39,242 nt of DNA, from positions 1-39,242 of the forward strand of contig PXRM01000016.1 of NCBI GenBank assembly GCA_003020985.1, in the 5' to 3' direction. Source of the DNA: Halobacteriales archaeon QS_4_70_19. GTDB taxonomy: Archaea > Halobacteriota > Halobacteria > Halobacteriales > Haloarculaceae. The stretch's first letter is position 1. Each line of letters opens with the position of its first letter. The position numbers and the translations under genes are program-made. Shown piece by piece: positions 15,345 through 24,489 of the stretch. The notes below the pieces were generated by a model that saw nothing but the letters and a program-made list of their open reading frames with translations, ran no database searches and was not told the DNA's origin.

Positions 15345-16703
15345 ATGGGTCTGTTCGACCGACTGCGCGGAGACGACGGGCCGCGCGTCGCCTTCTTCGG
15401 CATCGACGGGGTGCCGTACAGTCTGATCGCGGACAATCCCGACGTCTTCCCCAACCTCACCGATCTGGCGGCCGAGGGGAGCGCCGGGGCCATCGACAGC
15501 ATCGTCCCCCCCGAATCCAGCGCCTGCTGGCCCGCCCTGACGACGGGCGTCAACCCGGGCGAAACCGGGGTGTACGGCTTCCAGGACCGTGAGAACGGCT
15601 CCTACGACACGTACGTCCCGATGGGGCGCGACGTGCGCGCCACCCGCATCTGGGACCGCGTGGAGAACGCGGACCGGCGCGCGAGCGTCCTGAACGTCCC
15701 CGTGACGTTCCCACCCCAGCGCGACGTCCAGCGGATGGTCAGCGGCTTCCTCTCACCCACCGTCGAGAAGGCCGCCTACCCGGACGACCTCCGCGAGTAT
15801 CTGGAGGCCAACGACTACCGCATCGACGTGAACGCAAAGCTCGGCCACCAGGACGACAAGTCCGAGTTCATGGAGGACGCCCACGAGACGCTGGACGCCC
15901 GGTTCGAGGCGTTCAAGCACTACATTCAGGAGGACGGCTGGGACCTCTTTTTCGGCGTCTTCATGACGACCGACCGGGTGAACCACTTCCTCTTTGGCGA
16001 CTACGAGGGTGACGAGCCCGGGAGCGAGGAGGTGGAGCTGTTCCTGGAGTTCTACGAGAAGGTCGACCGCTACCTCGGCGAGCTCCGCGGGATGCTCGCG
16101 GACGACACGACGATGATGGTCGCGTCCGACCACGGCTTCACGACGCTCAATTACGAGGTCCACTGCAACGCCTGGCTCGAACGGGAGGGCTGGCTGGAGT
16201 ACGACACCGACGACCACGACGAACTCGGTGACGTCTCCGAGGACGCACGGGCCTACTCGCTCATCCCCGGCCGGTTCTACATCAACCTGGAGGGCCGCGA
16301 GCCAGAGGGTGGCGTCCCGCAGGACGAGTACGAGGGGACCCGGGCGGAGCTGAAGGAGGCCCTCGAGAACCTCACCGGTCCCGACGGCAACCCGGTCGCC
16401 GACCGCGTCGTCACGAAGGAGGAGGCCTACCGTGGCGCCCACGACGACATCGCGCCCGACCTGACGGTCGTTCCGAACCACGGGTTCGACCTGAAGTCCG
16501 GCTTCAAGGGCCACGACGACGTCTTCGGCGAGGGGCCGCGTAACGGGATGCACTCGTTCGACAACGCCTGCCTCTTCGTCGACGACCCCGACTGTCCCGT
16601 CGACGACGCCGACCTGTTCGACATCGGCCCGACGGTGCTCGATCTGATGGACGTCGACTACGACCGGCCGGAGTTCGACGGTCGCAGCCTGATCGAGCAG
16701 TAG
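15345..16703 (+). CDS. Alkaline phosphatase superfamily protein (type I phosphodiesterase/pyrophosphatase-like)
   Basis: A 452-residue soluble protein with a two-metal site. D21 lies in VAFFGIDGVPY, the nucleophile should be S58 or S59 in VPPESSACWPALTTG, and further ligands sit in FMTTDRVNHFLFG, ASDHGFTTL and NGMHSFDN. Related archaeal enzymes hydrolyse phosphodiesters or nucleotide pyrophosphates; the substrate is unknown. No signal peptide or membrane segment is visible, so it is probably cytoplasmic. The next gene on the same strand follows after 67 nt behind its own promoter-like sequence. Confidence 0.85.
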   Translation: MGLFDRLRGDDGPRVAFFGIDGVPYSLIADNPDVFPNLTDLAAEGSAGAIDSIVPPESSACWPALTTGVNPGETGVYGFQDRENGSYDTYVPMGRDVRATRIWDRVENADRRASVLNVPVTFPPQRDVQRMVSGFLSPTVEKAAYPDDLREYLEANDYRIDVNAKLGHQDDKSEFMEDAHETLDARFEAFKHYIQEDGWDLFFGVFMTTDRVNHFLFGDYEGDEPGSEEVELFLEFYEKVDRYLGELRGMLADDTTMMVASDHGFTTLNYEVHCNAWLEREGWLEYDTDDHDELGDVSEDARAYSLIPGRFYINLEGREPEGGVPQDEYEGTRAELKEALENLTGPDGNPVADRVVTKEEAYRGAHDDIAPDLTVVPNHGFDLKSGFKGHDDVFGEGPRNGMHSFDNACLFVDDPDCPVDDADLFDIGPTVLDLMDVDYDRPEFDGRSLIEQ

Positions 16704-16740
16704 CCACCCGCTCGTTCTCCGCGGTCGCCCGTTCCGTAGC

Positions 16741-16770
16741 TTCAAGACGGATGCCGCGAGCAACGGCCCC
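16741..16770 (+). promoter_or_regulatory. Promoter-leader of the secretion-like cassette, copy 1
   Basis: TTCAAG followed by GGATGCCGCGAGCAACGG leads directly into the GTG start at 16771. A near-identical element precedes the ATPase gene at 17693-17722; including the start codons the two agree at 28 of 33 positions. The TTCAAG box sits about 27-30 nt before the start, the haloarchaeal TATA position. Confidence 0.55.
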
Positions 16771-17280
16771 GTGCCGACTCCCGACACCGAGACGCTGGCG
16801 GCCCGCCTCCGAGCCGTCGAGCGTGCACTGACCGACGAGACGGCCGACCTCGAACCGGACACCGACCGGCCCGACGACGACACCCCCGACGACGACACCC
16901 CCGACGACCGTTCTACAGACGACGGATCGAGCGAAGACGTCGACCCGGGTGCGGCGGACGAGCCGCAGGACTCGGGGGAGCAGGGGCGATCCGACCTGCC
17001 GGACGAGACCCGGCGTCGACTCCGTCGGCTGGAAGCCACCGTGCAGGCCCTCAAGGCCGCACTTGATGGAGACCCACGGACCGCACAGGCGGACTCGGCA
17101 GCGGAGCCGTCTCCGAAACCCTCGGCGGGAACGGAATCCCGGTCGACGGACCCGGAAGCCGCCGAGTCGCTCTCGGAGGACCCACGGAGCTCGGTACCGA
17201 CACGCCGGCACCGGAACAGAGACCGACGGGACCGGAGCGCTCCCGGCGACGACTGGCCGGACGACCTGGCCACCGAATGA
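16771..17280 (+). CDS. DUF7310-like coiled-coil protein
   Basis: A 169-residue hydrophilic protein. Residues 1-27 form an amphipathic helix (TETLAARLRAVERAL), a Asp/Thr/Pro-rich linker contains a repeated DDDTP unit, and a second coiled-coil helix (about 79-98, TRRRLRRLEATVQALKAAL) precedes a disordered Ser/Asp/Arg tail. This layout matches my recollection of the haloarchaeal family DUF7310, which occurs beside type II/IV secretion ATPases. It overlaps the next gene by 4 nt (ATGA). The GTG start follows the TTCAAG element at 16741. Its role is unknown; a scaffold or adaptor for the ATPase is an inference. Confidence 0.7.
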   Translation: MPTPDTETLAARLRAVERALTDETADLEPDTDRPDDDTPDDDTPDDRSTDDGSSEDVDPGAADEPQDSGEQGRSDLPDETRRRLRRLEATVQALKAALDGDPRTAQADSAAEPSPKPSAGTESRSTDPEAAESLSEDPRSSVPTRRHRNRDRRDRSAPGDDWPDDLATE

Positions 17281-17696
17281 CCGACGCCGTCCGGGTCGTG
17301 CTCGCGGTCCTGCTGACCGGGGTGCTGCTGGGTGCTGGCGTCCCCGCGGCCGACCGGGCACAGGAGACCCGGACCGCCGACCGGCTGGACGAGACAGCAA
17401 CCGGACTCGCGGACGTCGTGGCCCGGCTGTCGGCCCGGAACGACCCGACCCCGGGCGGCGCCGCCCGCCGGACGCTCGTCGTCAGCATCCCCCCGGGTGG
17501 GAGCCTCCGCATCGACCCGATGGCCATACGGTGGCGGGTCGGCGGCGGTCAGTGGCACGCTCGACGGGTGCCGGAACGACTCGGCGTCGGCAGGGAGACC
17601 CTGCGGCTCCCCCCCGGTCGCCATCGCCTCCACCTCTCCCTGCGGACCGAACGCGGGCGGCCGGTGGTCCGCGTGACGAGGGTATCCGGAGATTGA
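17277..17696 (+). CDS. DUF7311-like, pilin-shaped membrane protein
   Basis: A 139-residue protein with one N-terminal hydrophobic helix (about residues 5-25), a helical segment (ADRLDETATGLADVVARL) and a basic beta-rich C-terminal domain. The shape, a hydrophobic helix running into an amphipathic helix and then a beta domain, is that of a pseudopilin. No clear class III signal-peptide cleavage site is present, so it may instead be a membrane-anchored accessory subunit. It is translationally coupled to the upstream coiled-coil gene, and its stop codon lies inside the promoter-like element of the ATPase gene. Confidence 0.68.
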   Translation: MTDAVRVVLAVLLTGVLLGAGVPAADRAQETRTADRLDETATGLADVVARLSARNDPTPGGAARRTLVVSIPPGGSLRIDPMAIRWRVGGGQWHARRVPERLGVGRETLRLPPGRHRLHLSLRTERGRPVVRVTRVSGD

Positions 17697-17722
17697 AGCC
17701 GGATGCCGGGAGCAACGGGCCC
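17693..17722 (+). promoter_or_regulatory. Promoter-leader of the ATPase gene, copy 2
   Basis: TTGAAG followed by GGATGCCGGGAGCAACGG leads directly into the ATG at 17723 and overlaps the DUF7311-like stop codon. It repeats the element at 16741-16770 (28 of 33 positions including start codons), so the ATPase may have its own promoter of the same kind as the operon promoter. Confidence 0.5.
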
Positions 17723-19657
17723 ATGCTGAACGGACTCGACGCACTGCTCGGTGCGGACGAGGCTGGGGACGAGGACCCGGGGGAGCGGTGTGGCTGCGTC
17801 GCCGAACTCGACACCGTACGGCGTGTGGCGGAGGACGACGGGGTTCTCGCTATCGACGCGCACGACTGCCCCGACGACGGACAGTTGGCGGCGGCACCGG
17901 ACTGTCGCGCGACGGCGGTGGACGCACTGGCGGGCCACGACGTCCGGGCCGTCCGGACCGAGGTCGGCGGACTCGCGCGATGGTACGAGGGGCGCGGCGT
18001 CGCGCTGCTCGTCGCCGCAGGTCGGTTCGCCGAGACCGCACGTGCCCACGCCCCGGCGCTAGCCGCGCGGGCCCGTCGAGAGCCGATGGCTGCCGCCGCC
18101 GCGGCCGCGGGCCGGTCGGACGCCGTGACCCGAGCCGCGGCCGAGAGCGGCCTGCTCGCCGTCGCCGAGTCGTTCGCTGACGGGGACGAACCGTACGATC
18201 CACTCGTCAGTCCGGGGCTCACGCGCTCACTCGTCACCCGCGAACCGCCACCGGACGCGGTCCTCGACGACTGCTACGAACTCGACACCGGCGCCGTCGT
18301 CCGCCTCTACGACCGGCTGGCGTCGGAGCGGCCACGGCGCTACCACGTCGAGCCGTCCACGGTCCGGCTCTCGGCCGACGCCGTCGCGACGCTCGCAACT
18401 GCCCGCGAACGACTGGCCGAGGGCGCGGACGGTCCGGGAAGCGCAGTGGCGGCCGCGCTGGCGACTGACGGACCCCTCGGCGATGACACCGCGCTCGGCG
18501 ACAACGGGACGTCGGCGACCGGCGAGCGCGACCACGTCGAACTGGCGGCGACCCTGGAGCGACACACTCGCGGTGCGGGAGTCATCGAGGACCTGTTCGC
18601 CGACGACGCGGTCTCGGACGTCTTCGCCACGGCGCCGGTCGCGGAGACGCCACTGCGGGTCCGTCGGGACGACGAGACGATGACCACGAACGTCCGCCTG
18701 ACCCGCGAGGGGGGCGCGGCACTGACGAGCCGGTTCCGTCGGGACTCCGGGCGAGCGTTCGCCAGGGCGTCACCGACGCTGGCCGCGACGACGACCGTCG
18801 CGGGCCGTCGTGTCCGTGTCTCGGGAGTCACCGACCCGGTCAGCGAGGGACCCGCGTTCGCGCTGCGCGCCCACGACAGGGAGGCCTGGCGGCTGGCCGA
18901 CCTCGTCGCGAACGGGACCGTCCCGGCGCCGGTTGCGGGCCTGCTGTCGCTGGCTGTCGAGCGGGGCGTGGCCTGCCTCGTCACCGGCGAGCGTGGCGCC
19001 GGGAAAACGACGCTGCTGGGCGCGCTGCTCTGGGAACTCCCCGCGACGACCAGAACGGTCATCGTCGAGGACACGCCCGAACTGCCGACGGCTGCACTCC
19101 GGGATGCGGGTCGTGACGTACAGCCCCTCCGGGTCGGGACAGGCGATACCGACGAACTGGAACCGGCCGCGGCGCTGCGAACGGCCCTCCGGCTGGGCGA
19201 GAGCGCGCTGGTGGTCGGCGAGATCCGTGGCGAGGAGGCACGGGTCCTGTACGAGGCGATGCGCGTCGGCGCCGGCGGGGCTGCCGTCCTCGGGACGGTC
19301 CACGGCGACGGGGCAGCGACCGTCCGGGAGCGGATGGTCTCCGACCTCGGCGTGCCGGCGTCGTCGTTCGCCGACACGGACCTGCTGGTGACCGTCGGCG
19401 CCCGCGAGACTCGGCGCGGCCGAGAGCGACGCGTCCGGCGGGTGGAGGAGGTCGTCCGAACGGACGGCGGCGACGCGGCGTTCGCCCCCCTGTACGTGCG
19501 CGAGGAGGACTCGCTCGTCCCGACCGAGCGACTGGAGGCGGGAGAGAGCACGCTCGTCACGGGGCTCGGAACCCCCGACGAGGCATACGACGAGACACGT
19601 ACCGCCGCCACCGACCGGGGCACGGAACTCGCCGACGGGTCGGAGGGGACACCGTGA
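17723..19657 (+). CDS. Type II/IV secretion-system ATPase (VirB11/GspE superfamily)
   Basis: A 644-residue protein. The N-terminal ~300 residues are specific to this haloarchaeal branch and start with a possible metal site (C23, C25, H47, C49, C61). The C-terminal half is the RecA-like motor: Walker A GERGAGKTTLL at about residue 422, an Asp-box-like VEDTPELP, Walker B LVVGEIRGEEA at about 495-505, and a His-box HGDGAATVRERM near 526. Such ATPases power assembly of pili, archaella or secretion pseudopili from the cytoplasmic face. Gene order with the following TadC/GspF-like protein is that of a pilus-assembly core. No pilin or prepilin peptidase gene is visible nearby. Confidence 0.85.
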   Translation: MLNGLDALLGADEAGDEDPGERCGCVAELDTVRRVAEDDGVLAIDAHDCPDDGQLAAAPDCRATAVDALAGHDVRAVRTEVGGLARWYEGRGVALLVAAGRFAETARAHAPALAARARREPMAAAAAAAGRSDAVTRAAAESGLLAVAESFADGDEPYDPLVSPGLTRSLVTREPPPDAVLDDCYELDTGAVVRLYDRLASERPRRYHVEPSTVRLSADAVATLATARERLAEGADGPGSAVAAALATDGPLGDDTALGDNGTSATGERDHVELAATLERHTRGAGVIEDLFADDAVSDVFATAPVAETPLRVRRDDETMTTNVRLTREGGAALTSRFRRDSGRAFARASPTLAATTTVAGRRVRVSGVTDPVSEGPAFALRAHDREAWRLADLVANGTVPAPVAGLLSLAVERGVACLVTGERGAGKTTLLGALLWELPATTRTVIVEDTPELPTAALRDAGRDVQPLRVGTGDTDELEPAAALRTALRLGESALVVGEIRGEEARVLYEAMRVGAGGAAVLGTVHGDGAATVRERMVSDLGVPASSFADTDLLVTVGARETRRGRERRVRRVEEVVRTDGGDAAFAPLYVREEDSLVPTERLEAGESTLVTGLGTPDEAYDETRTAATDRGTELADGSEGTP

Positions 19658-21183
19658 CTTCCCGGTCACGAATCTGCCGAGCCGTCCGGATACTGCTACA
19701 GTGGTCTGGACTGCCCGCGACGCACGAGGAGGCGCGGGTCACCGGGTCCATCCCACGCCTCGTCGGCCGGATGGCGTTGCGTGCGCGGACGACGCCAACT
19801 CCGGAGGCCGTCGCGGCTGCCGGCGCTGACGGCGACGGACCGCTGGCCGAGGAACTGGCAGCACACGTCCGGCGGGCGACGGGAACGCGGGCGTCGGGCC
19901 TGGAGCAGTTCGCGGCCGCGGTCACCGACGACCATCCGGGGCTCGCTCGCGCTGTCCGACAGGTCGCGGCAGCCACGCGGGCCCGGTCCGAAGAACGGGA
20001 GCGACGGCTGGACAGGGCGACGGACATCGCCGTCGAGGTGGTCCGGGAACGGACTGCCAGTGCCGCCGCGACGCTCCGTGGTCCCGTGACGGCCGTGTAC
20101 GCGTTCGGTGTGCTGCTCCCGCTCGCACTCGTCGGCGTCCTGCCGGCGGTCACGGCGGCCGGCGTCGCTGGCGACGTACTCCTCGCGGGCGTGGTCCTGG
20201 GCTACGACCTGCTCCTGCCGGCCGCCCTCCTCGGTGCGGCAGGGTGGCTGCTCGCTCGCCGGCCGGTCGCCTTCACACGGGAGCCGGTGCCCCAGTCCCA
20301 CCCGGAGCGCCCGGATGACCCGTGGCGCGCGGTCGGAGTGGGTATCGGATTCGGAGTAGTGGCCGTGGCGGGCGTGGTGCTGCTGCCTCCGGTCCCGGCG
20401 TGGACGGCCCCGGTCGCAGGAGTGGGGACCGCGGGCGCCGGACTCGCGGTCCACTACCGCCCGGCTGTCGTCATCCGGGAGCGGACGGCGGCGCTGGAAG
20501 GTGGGTTGCCGGACGCGCTGGTCGCCGTCGGTCGCGAGGTCGCCACCGGCATCGCGGTCAAGCGGGCCGTGACGAAGACCGCCAGTGACCTCGGAGACCC
20601 GGTCGGCGAGGTGTTCGCGAGCGCCGCCGAGCGTGGTCGGCGACTCGGCTGTGGGATCGAGCCAGCGTTCCTCGGTCGTGGAGGCCCCGTCGCTGACATC
20701 CCGAGTCCCTCCGTCCGGCAGGCGGTCGGGATGCTCGCCGAGGCCGGTCGGACGGGGGCACCGGCGGGTGACCTCCTGGTAGCAACCGGTGAGCATCTGG
20801 CCGACAGGCACCGGGTGGCCGAGCGGAGTCGGCGCGAGACGGCGCGACTGACCGCGACGCTCGCGAACACGGCTGCCATCTTCGGGCCGCTCGTCGGCGG
20901 GACGACGGTCGCACTCGCCGCGGGCACGTCCGGGCGTGCGAGTCGGCTCGGAGCGACGACCGCAGGTGGGGGCGGTTCACTCGGCGCGACGCTCCCGGTG
21001 GCGGAGCTCGGACTCGCGGTCGGCGGGTACGTCCTCGTCCTGGCCGCGCTGCTGACGGCACTCGCGACGGGACTCCGATACGGTGCGGACCGTGCCCGGA
21101 TCGGCCACCGGGTCGGCCTCGCGCTCCCGCTCGCGGCGACGGTCTACTGCCTGGCCGTTGTCGCCGGGGGGGCCATCGTCTGA
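19654..21183 (+). CDS. TadC/GspF-like integral membrane protein
   Basis: A 509-residue protein, the usual membrane platform partner of the upstream ATPase. It starts at a GTG that overlaps the ATPase stop (GTGA). Hydrophobic segments lie at about residues 145-175, 178-205, 228-270, 405-425, 440-468 and 480-508, separated by two cytoplasmic helical domains, the second with GGLPDALVAVGREVATGIAVKRAV and SVRQAVGMLAEAGRTGAPAGDLL. This doubled helical-bundle plus membrane layout is typical of archaeal pilus-assembly membrane proteins (T2SSF family). It is the last gene of the cassette. Confidence 0.82.
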   Translation: MTSRSRICRAVRILLQWSGLPATHEEARVTGSIPRLVGRMALRARTTPTPEAVAAAGADGDGPLAEELAAHVRRATGTRASGLEQFAAAVTDDHPGLARAVRQVAAATRARSEERERRLDRATDIAVEVVRERTASAAATLRGPVTAVYAFGVLLPLALVGVLPAVTAAGVAGDVLLAGVVLGYDLLLPAALLGAAGWLLARRPVAFTREPVPQSHPERPDDPWRAVGVGIGFGVVAVAGVVLLPPVPAWTAPVAGVGTAGAGLAVHYRPAVVIRERTAALEGGLPDALVAVGREVATGIAVKRAVTKTASDLGDPVGEVFASAAERGRRLGCGIEPAFLGRGGPVADIPSPSVRQAVGMLAEAGRTGAPAGDLLVATGEHLADRHRVAERSRRETARLTATLANTAAIFGPLVGGTTVALAAGTSGRASRLGATTAGGGGSLGATLPVAELGLAVGGYVLVLAALLTALATGLRYGADRARIGHRVGLALPLAATVYCLAVVAGGAIV

Positions 21184-21270
21184 CCAGTCCCACCGTTCCG
21201 ACCGTTGCAGCGTGGATTTAGGCCGAACCTATCCACAAGCGCCTTACAGGGCGGCGTCGGACCCGGAGCC

Positions 21271-22578
21271 ATGATCGGTATCGTCGGTGGCGGCATCGCG
21301 GGTCTGGCCGCCGCCCACCGGCTGCAGGCGCGCGGGCACGACGTCACCGTGTTCGAGGCGAGCGACGACCTCGGTGGACTGGCCGCGACCTACGAGACGC
21401 GGGGTGACCCCATCGAGAAGTTCTACCACCACCTCTCGAAGTCCGAGGAGACCATCGTCGAACTGGCCGAGGAGCTCGGGCTGGGCGACGCCGTCGAGTG
21501 GCGCGTGGGGGAGAACGCCTACTACGTGGACGGGACGGTCCACCCGCTGGACACCCCCGGCGAGATTCTGGCCTACCCCCACCTCTCGCTCTACGACAAG
21601 TTCCGGCTCGGGATGCTCACGCTGGAGGTCGACGTGCGCGGCGGCATCCCCTCGTTCGAGACGTACGACGACCTTTCGGACTTCGAGGACGTACCCATCA
21701 AGGAGTTCCTGATCGAGCACACCACGCGGGGGGTCTACGAGTACTTCTTCGAGCCGCTGCTGGACGCGAAGTTCGGCTCGCGCAAGGAGGACGTGAGCGC
21801 GGCGTGGCTGCTGGGTCGCATCAAGTTCCGCGGCGAGCGCGACCTTCGCAGGGGGGAGATCCTCGGCTATCTCGAGGGTGGCTTCGCCCGCTTGCTCGAC
21901 GCGCTCGTCAAGGACGTCGGGCAGGCCGCCATCCGGACCGGCGCGCGCGTCACGGCCATCGACCACGGTGACAGCGTCGAATCGGTGACCGTCGAGACGG
22001 CAGACGGGACGACCGACCACGACGTGGACGCGCTCGTCGTCGCCACGATGCCGCACCTGCTGGAGCAGTGGGTCGGCTACGAGTGCGACATCGACTTCCA
22101 GGGCTCGGTCTGTGCCGTCCTCGGCATGTCGGAGCCGCTCATGGACACCTACTGGCTCAACATCGCCGACGAGGCGCCGTTCGGCGCGCTCATCGAGCAC
22201 ACGAACTTCGTTCCGGCGGAGCGCTACGGCGGCGAGCACCTCCTCTACGCCGCCAGCTACGTGCAGGACCTCGACGAGAATCTCTGGCAGATGGACGACG
22301 ACGAGGTGTGCGAGTACTGGCTCTCGGGCATCGAGGACCTGTTCCCCGACCTCGACCGCTCGGCCGTCGAGTGGATGGAGGTCGCGCGGAACCCCCGCAC
22401 GGCGCCGGTGTACGAGCGGGGCTACCTGGAGAAGATCGTCCCCTACGACCTCGGCGAGGACGTCGCCGACGGCCTCTACTACGCGGGGATGGCGTCCCGG
22501 GCGCAGTACCCCGAGCGCTCGCTGAATGGGGCCGTCGTCGCCGGCTACGAGTGCGCCGACCGCATCGACGGACTGTGA
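21271..22578 (+). CDS. NAD(P)/FAD-dependent oxidoreductase (amine oxidase / protoporphyrinogen oxidase-like)
   Basis: A 435-residue flavoprotein. The N-terminus MIGIVGGGIAGLAAAHRLQARGHDVTVFEA is an FAD-binding Rossmann fold, and DLGGLAATYE is the second nucleotide contact. VVATMPHLLEQW and the C-terminal GLYYAGMASRAQYPERSLNGAV are the usual closing motifs. Homologues are often labelled HemG-like or UDP-galactopyranose mutase-like, but the substrate is not evident. The in-frame start at 21205 lies before the TATA-like CTTACA (21243), so the ATG at 21271 is used. Confidence 0.85.
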   Translation: MIGIVGGGIAGLAAAHRLQARGHDVTVFEASDDLGGLAATYETRGDPIEKFYHHLSKSEETIVELAEELGLGDAVEWRVGENAYYVDGTVHPLDTPGEILAYPHLSLYDKFRLGMLTLEVDVRGGIPSFETYDDLSDFEDVPIKEFLIEHTTRGVYEYFFEPLLDAKFGSRKEDVSAAWLLGRIKFRGERDLRRGEILGYLEGGFARLLDALVKDVGQAAIRTGARVTAIDHGDSVESVTVETADGTTDHDVDALVVATMPHLLEQWVGYECDIDFQGSVCAVLGMSEPLMDTYWLNIADEAPFGALIEHTNFVPAERYGGEHLLYAASYVQDLDENLWQMDDDEVCEYWLSGIEDLFPDLDRSAVEWMEVARNPRTAPVYERGYLEKIVPYDLGEDVADGLYYAGMASRAQYPERSLNGAVVAGYECADRIDGL

Positions 22579-22646
22579 CGGTCGTCCGGCGACCGCCGAC
22601 CGCTGCCCGGGGCGGTACGGGGCACGTCCCGAGCGCCGACGGTGAG

Positions 22647-22653
22647 ATTTAAC
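22647..22653 (+). promoter_or_regulatory. TATA box of the glutamate-cysteine ligase-like gene
   Basis: ATTTAAC is centred about 29 nt upstream of the ATG at 22679. It excludes the in-frame ATG at 22658 and indicates a leaderless mRNA. Confidence 0.5.
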
Positions 22654-22678
22654 CCCGATGGTCGTTTCGGTTGGAGCG

Positions 22679-23881
22679 ATGGAGACGGGCGAGGACGGGG
22701 CCGACGGGACCGACACGACTGGCTCGGCCGAGGCCTTCGACCGACTCGGGACACTCGGCATCGAGGAGGAGTTCTACGTCGTCGACGAGGACGGCCGCCC
22801 TACCGCGGGGACGGACACGCTCGTCTACGGGAGCGAGCCACCGGCGATCCTCGAGGACCGACTCGACCACGAACTGTTCAAGTGCGTCATCGAGACACAG
22901 ACGCCGACCTGCGAGTCGCTGTCGGAGGCCCGTCAGCGCCTGCACGACGTCCGGGCGGCACTCATCGAGCACGCCGAGGCGCACGACTACCGCATCGCGG
23001 CGGCGGGGCTGCACCCGGCGGCGAAGTGGCGGGAACTGGAACACGCCGAGAAACCACGCTACCGGTCGCAGCTCGACCGCATCCAGTACCCGCAGCACCG
23101 CAACACGACCGCCGGCCTGCACGTCCACGTCGGCGTCGACGACGCCGACAAGGCGACCTGGATCGCCAACGAGCTCCGGTGGTACCTGCCCGTGCTGCTG
23201 GCGCTGTCGGCGAACTCGCCGTACTGGAACGGGTTCGACACCGGGCTGGCGTCGGCGCGCGCGAAGATCTTCGAGGCGCTCCCGAACACCGGCATCCCGA
23301 CCGCGTTCGGGAGCTTCGAGGACTACCTCGACCTGGAGCGGCGGCTGGTCGAGCTGGACAGCATCGAGGACCGGGGCGAACTTTGGTACGACGTCCGGCC
23401 CCACTCCGCCCACGGGACCGTCGAGGTCCGGACCCCGGACGGCCAGGCCGACCCCGAGCGGGTCATGGCGTTCGTCGAGGCCGTCCACGCACTGGTGCTC
23501 GACCTCGCCGAACGGTACACCGACCGGTCCGATCCGTGGGCCGACTACCGCAGCCAGGGGGCGGCCGGAGGCGGGGCAGCCGGCGGGAGCGAGACGGCGG
23601 CCGCGACAGAGGAGACGCCCGGCCATCGGCGCGAGACCCTCGACGACAACAAGTGGCGTGCCATCCGGCACGGGCACGACGCCTCCTTCATCGCCCACGA
23701 CGGGACCGGCACCGTGAACCTCGGCGAGGCGACCGACCGGCTGGCCGACCGGGTCGGCGCCGACGGCCTCCGGCGGCTGTACGAGGCCGAGAGCGGTGCC
23801 GTTCGACAACGTCGGCTCCGTAACGAGCGAGGGCTCGACGCGCTCTGCGAGTCGCTGGTCCTCGATTCCGAGGACCGATAG
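22679..23881 (+). CDS. gshA: Glutamate-cysteine ligase family protein (GCS2/YbdK-like)
   Basis: A 400-residue carboxylate-amine ligase. [19 protein letters not shown] is the N-terminal signature, followed by [51 protein letters not shown] and [17 protein letters not shown]. Haloarchaea make gamma-glutamylcysteine instead of glutathione as a thiol buffer, and this ligase family is the expected enzyme. A Gly/Ala/Thr-rich insert at about residues 298-322 ([11 protein letters not shown]) is low complexity. YbdK-like enzymes can have other activities, so the gene symbol is an inference. Confidence 0.82.
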   Translation: METGEDGADGTDTTGSAEAFDRLGTLGIEEEFYVVDEDGRPTAGTDTLVYGSEPPAILEDRLDHELFKCVIETQTPTCESLSEARQRLHDVRAALIEHAEAHDYRIAAAGLHPAAKWRELEHAEKPRYRSQLDRIQYPQHRNTTAGLHVHVGVDDADKATWIANELRWYLPVLLALSANSPYWNGFDTGLASARAKIFEALPNTGIPTAFGSFEDYLDLERRLVELDSIEDRGELWYDVRPHSAHGTVEVRTPDGQADPERVMAFVEAVHALVLDLAERYTDRSDPWADYRSQGAAGGGAAGGSETAAATEETPGHRRETLDDNKWRAIRHGHDASFIAHDGTGTVNLGEATDRLADRVGADGLRRLYEAESGAVRQRRLRNERGLDALCESLVLDSEDR

Positions 23882-23951
23882 CGAGCGGCAACGCTGGACT
23901 CGAGTAATCACGACGTACCTGAGCCACCTACGGAGCGGGTCAGACATGGGA

Positions 23952-23960
23952 TTTTTATCC
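23952..23960 (+). promoter_or_regulatory. TATA box of the winged-helix regulator
   Basis: TTTTTATCC lies 32-40 nt upstream of the ATG at 23992. It is one of the strongest AT-rich boxes in the window. Confidence 0.45.
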
Positions 23961-23991
23961 ACCCGTTCCCTCGCCTCGCGCTAGATTGGCT

Positions 23992-24489
23992 ATGTCCGCC
24001 GACGACACCTCCGAGGAAGCGGATCTCACGGAGGGAGAGGAGGTGACCGTGCAGGACGCGGGCGAGGGGCAACCGCCCTCGTTCGACGATGGCATCGTCG
24101 ACCTCCTGTCGTGGATCCTCGACACGGAGACGCGGGCCCGCATCTACCTCTACCTCCGGCAGCACCCCGACAGCACCTCCGAGGAGATCGCCACCGGGAC
24201 CGGACTGTACCCGTCGACCGTCCGCGAGGCGCTCGCGGAACTCCACGAGGAGGGGAAGGTCGAGCGGGGCAAGCGCGAGTCCGGCGGCGCCGGGAACAAC
24301 CCCTACGAGTACACCACACAGCCCCCGTCGGAGCTGGTGGCCAGCATCGTCGACGGCGTGCAGGACGGACTCAACACGGTGTTCAACCTGGACCGCCACC
24401 TCGGGCAGGCGGAGGCAGACGACGAGCGGGGCCCCGTCACCATCACCGTCGAGTTCGAGGAGCCCGAGGCCGACGCCGACGACGACTGA
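23992..24489 (+). CDS. Winged-helix transcriptional regulator
   Basis: A 165-residue acidic protein. A disordered N-terminus (about 1-30) is followed by a winged helix-turn-helix at about 38-110: LLSWILDTETRARIYLYLRQ, TSEEIATGTGLYPSTVREALAELHEEGKVER as turn and recognition helix, and a wing with NNPYEYT. The C-terminal SELVASIVDGVQDGLNTVFNLDRHL may be a dimerisation helix. The target is unknown; neighbours are the gshA-like gene and coaD. Its stop codon overlaps the left end of the MITE-like palindrome at 24489. Confidence 0.75.
   Translation: MSADDTSEEADLTEGEEVTVQDAGEGQPPSFDDGIVDLLSWILDTETRARIYLYLRQHPDSTSEEIATGTGLYPSTVREALAELHEEGKVERGKRESGGAGNNPYEYTTQPPSELVASIVDGVQDGLNTVFNLDRHLGQAEADDERGPVTITVEFEEPEADADDD

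Noticed and set aside
15753..17744. 663-residue minus-strand open frame
   Set aside because: It is antisense to the phosphatase and coiled-coil genes. Its composition is that of a mirrored high-GC frame, and the plus-strand genes have clear family motifs.
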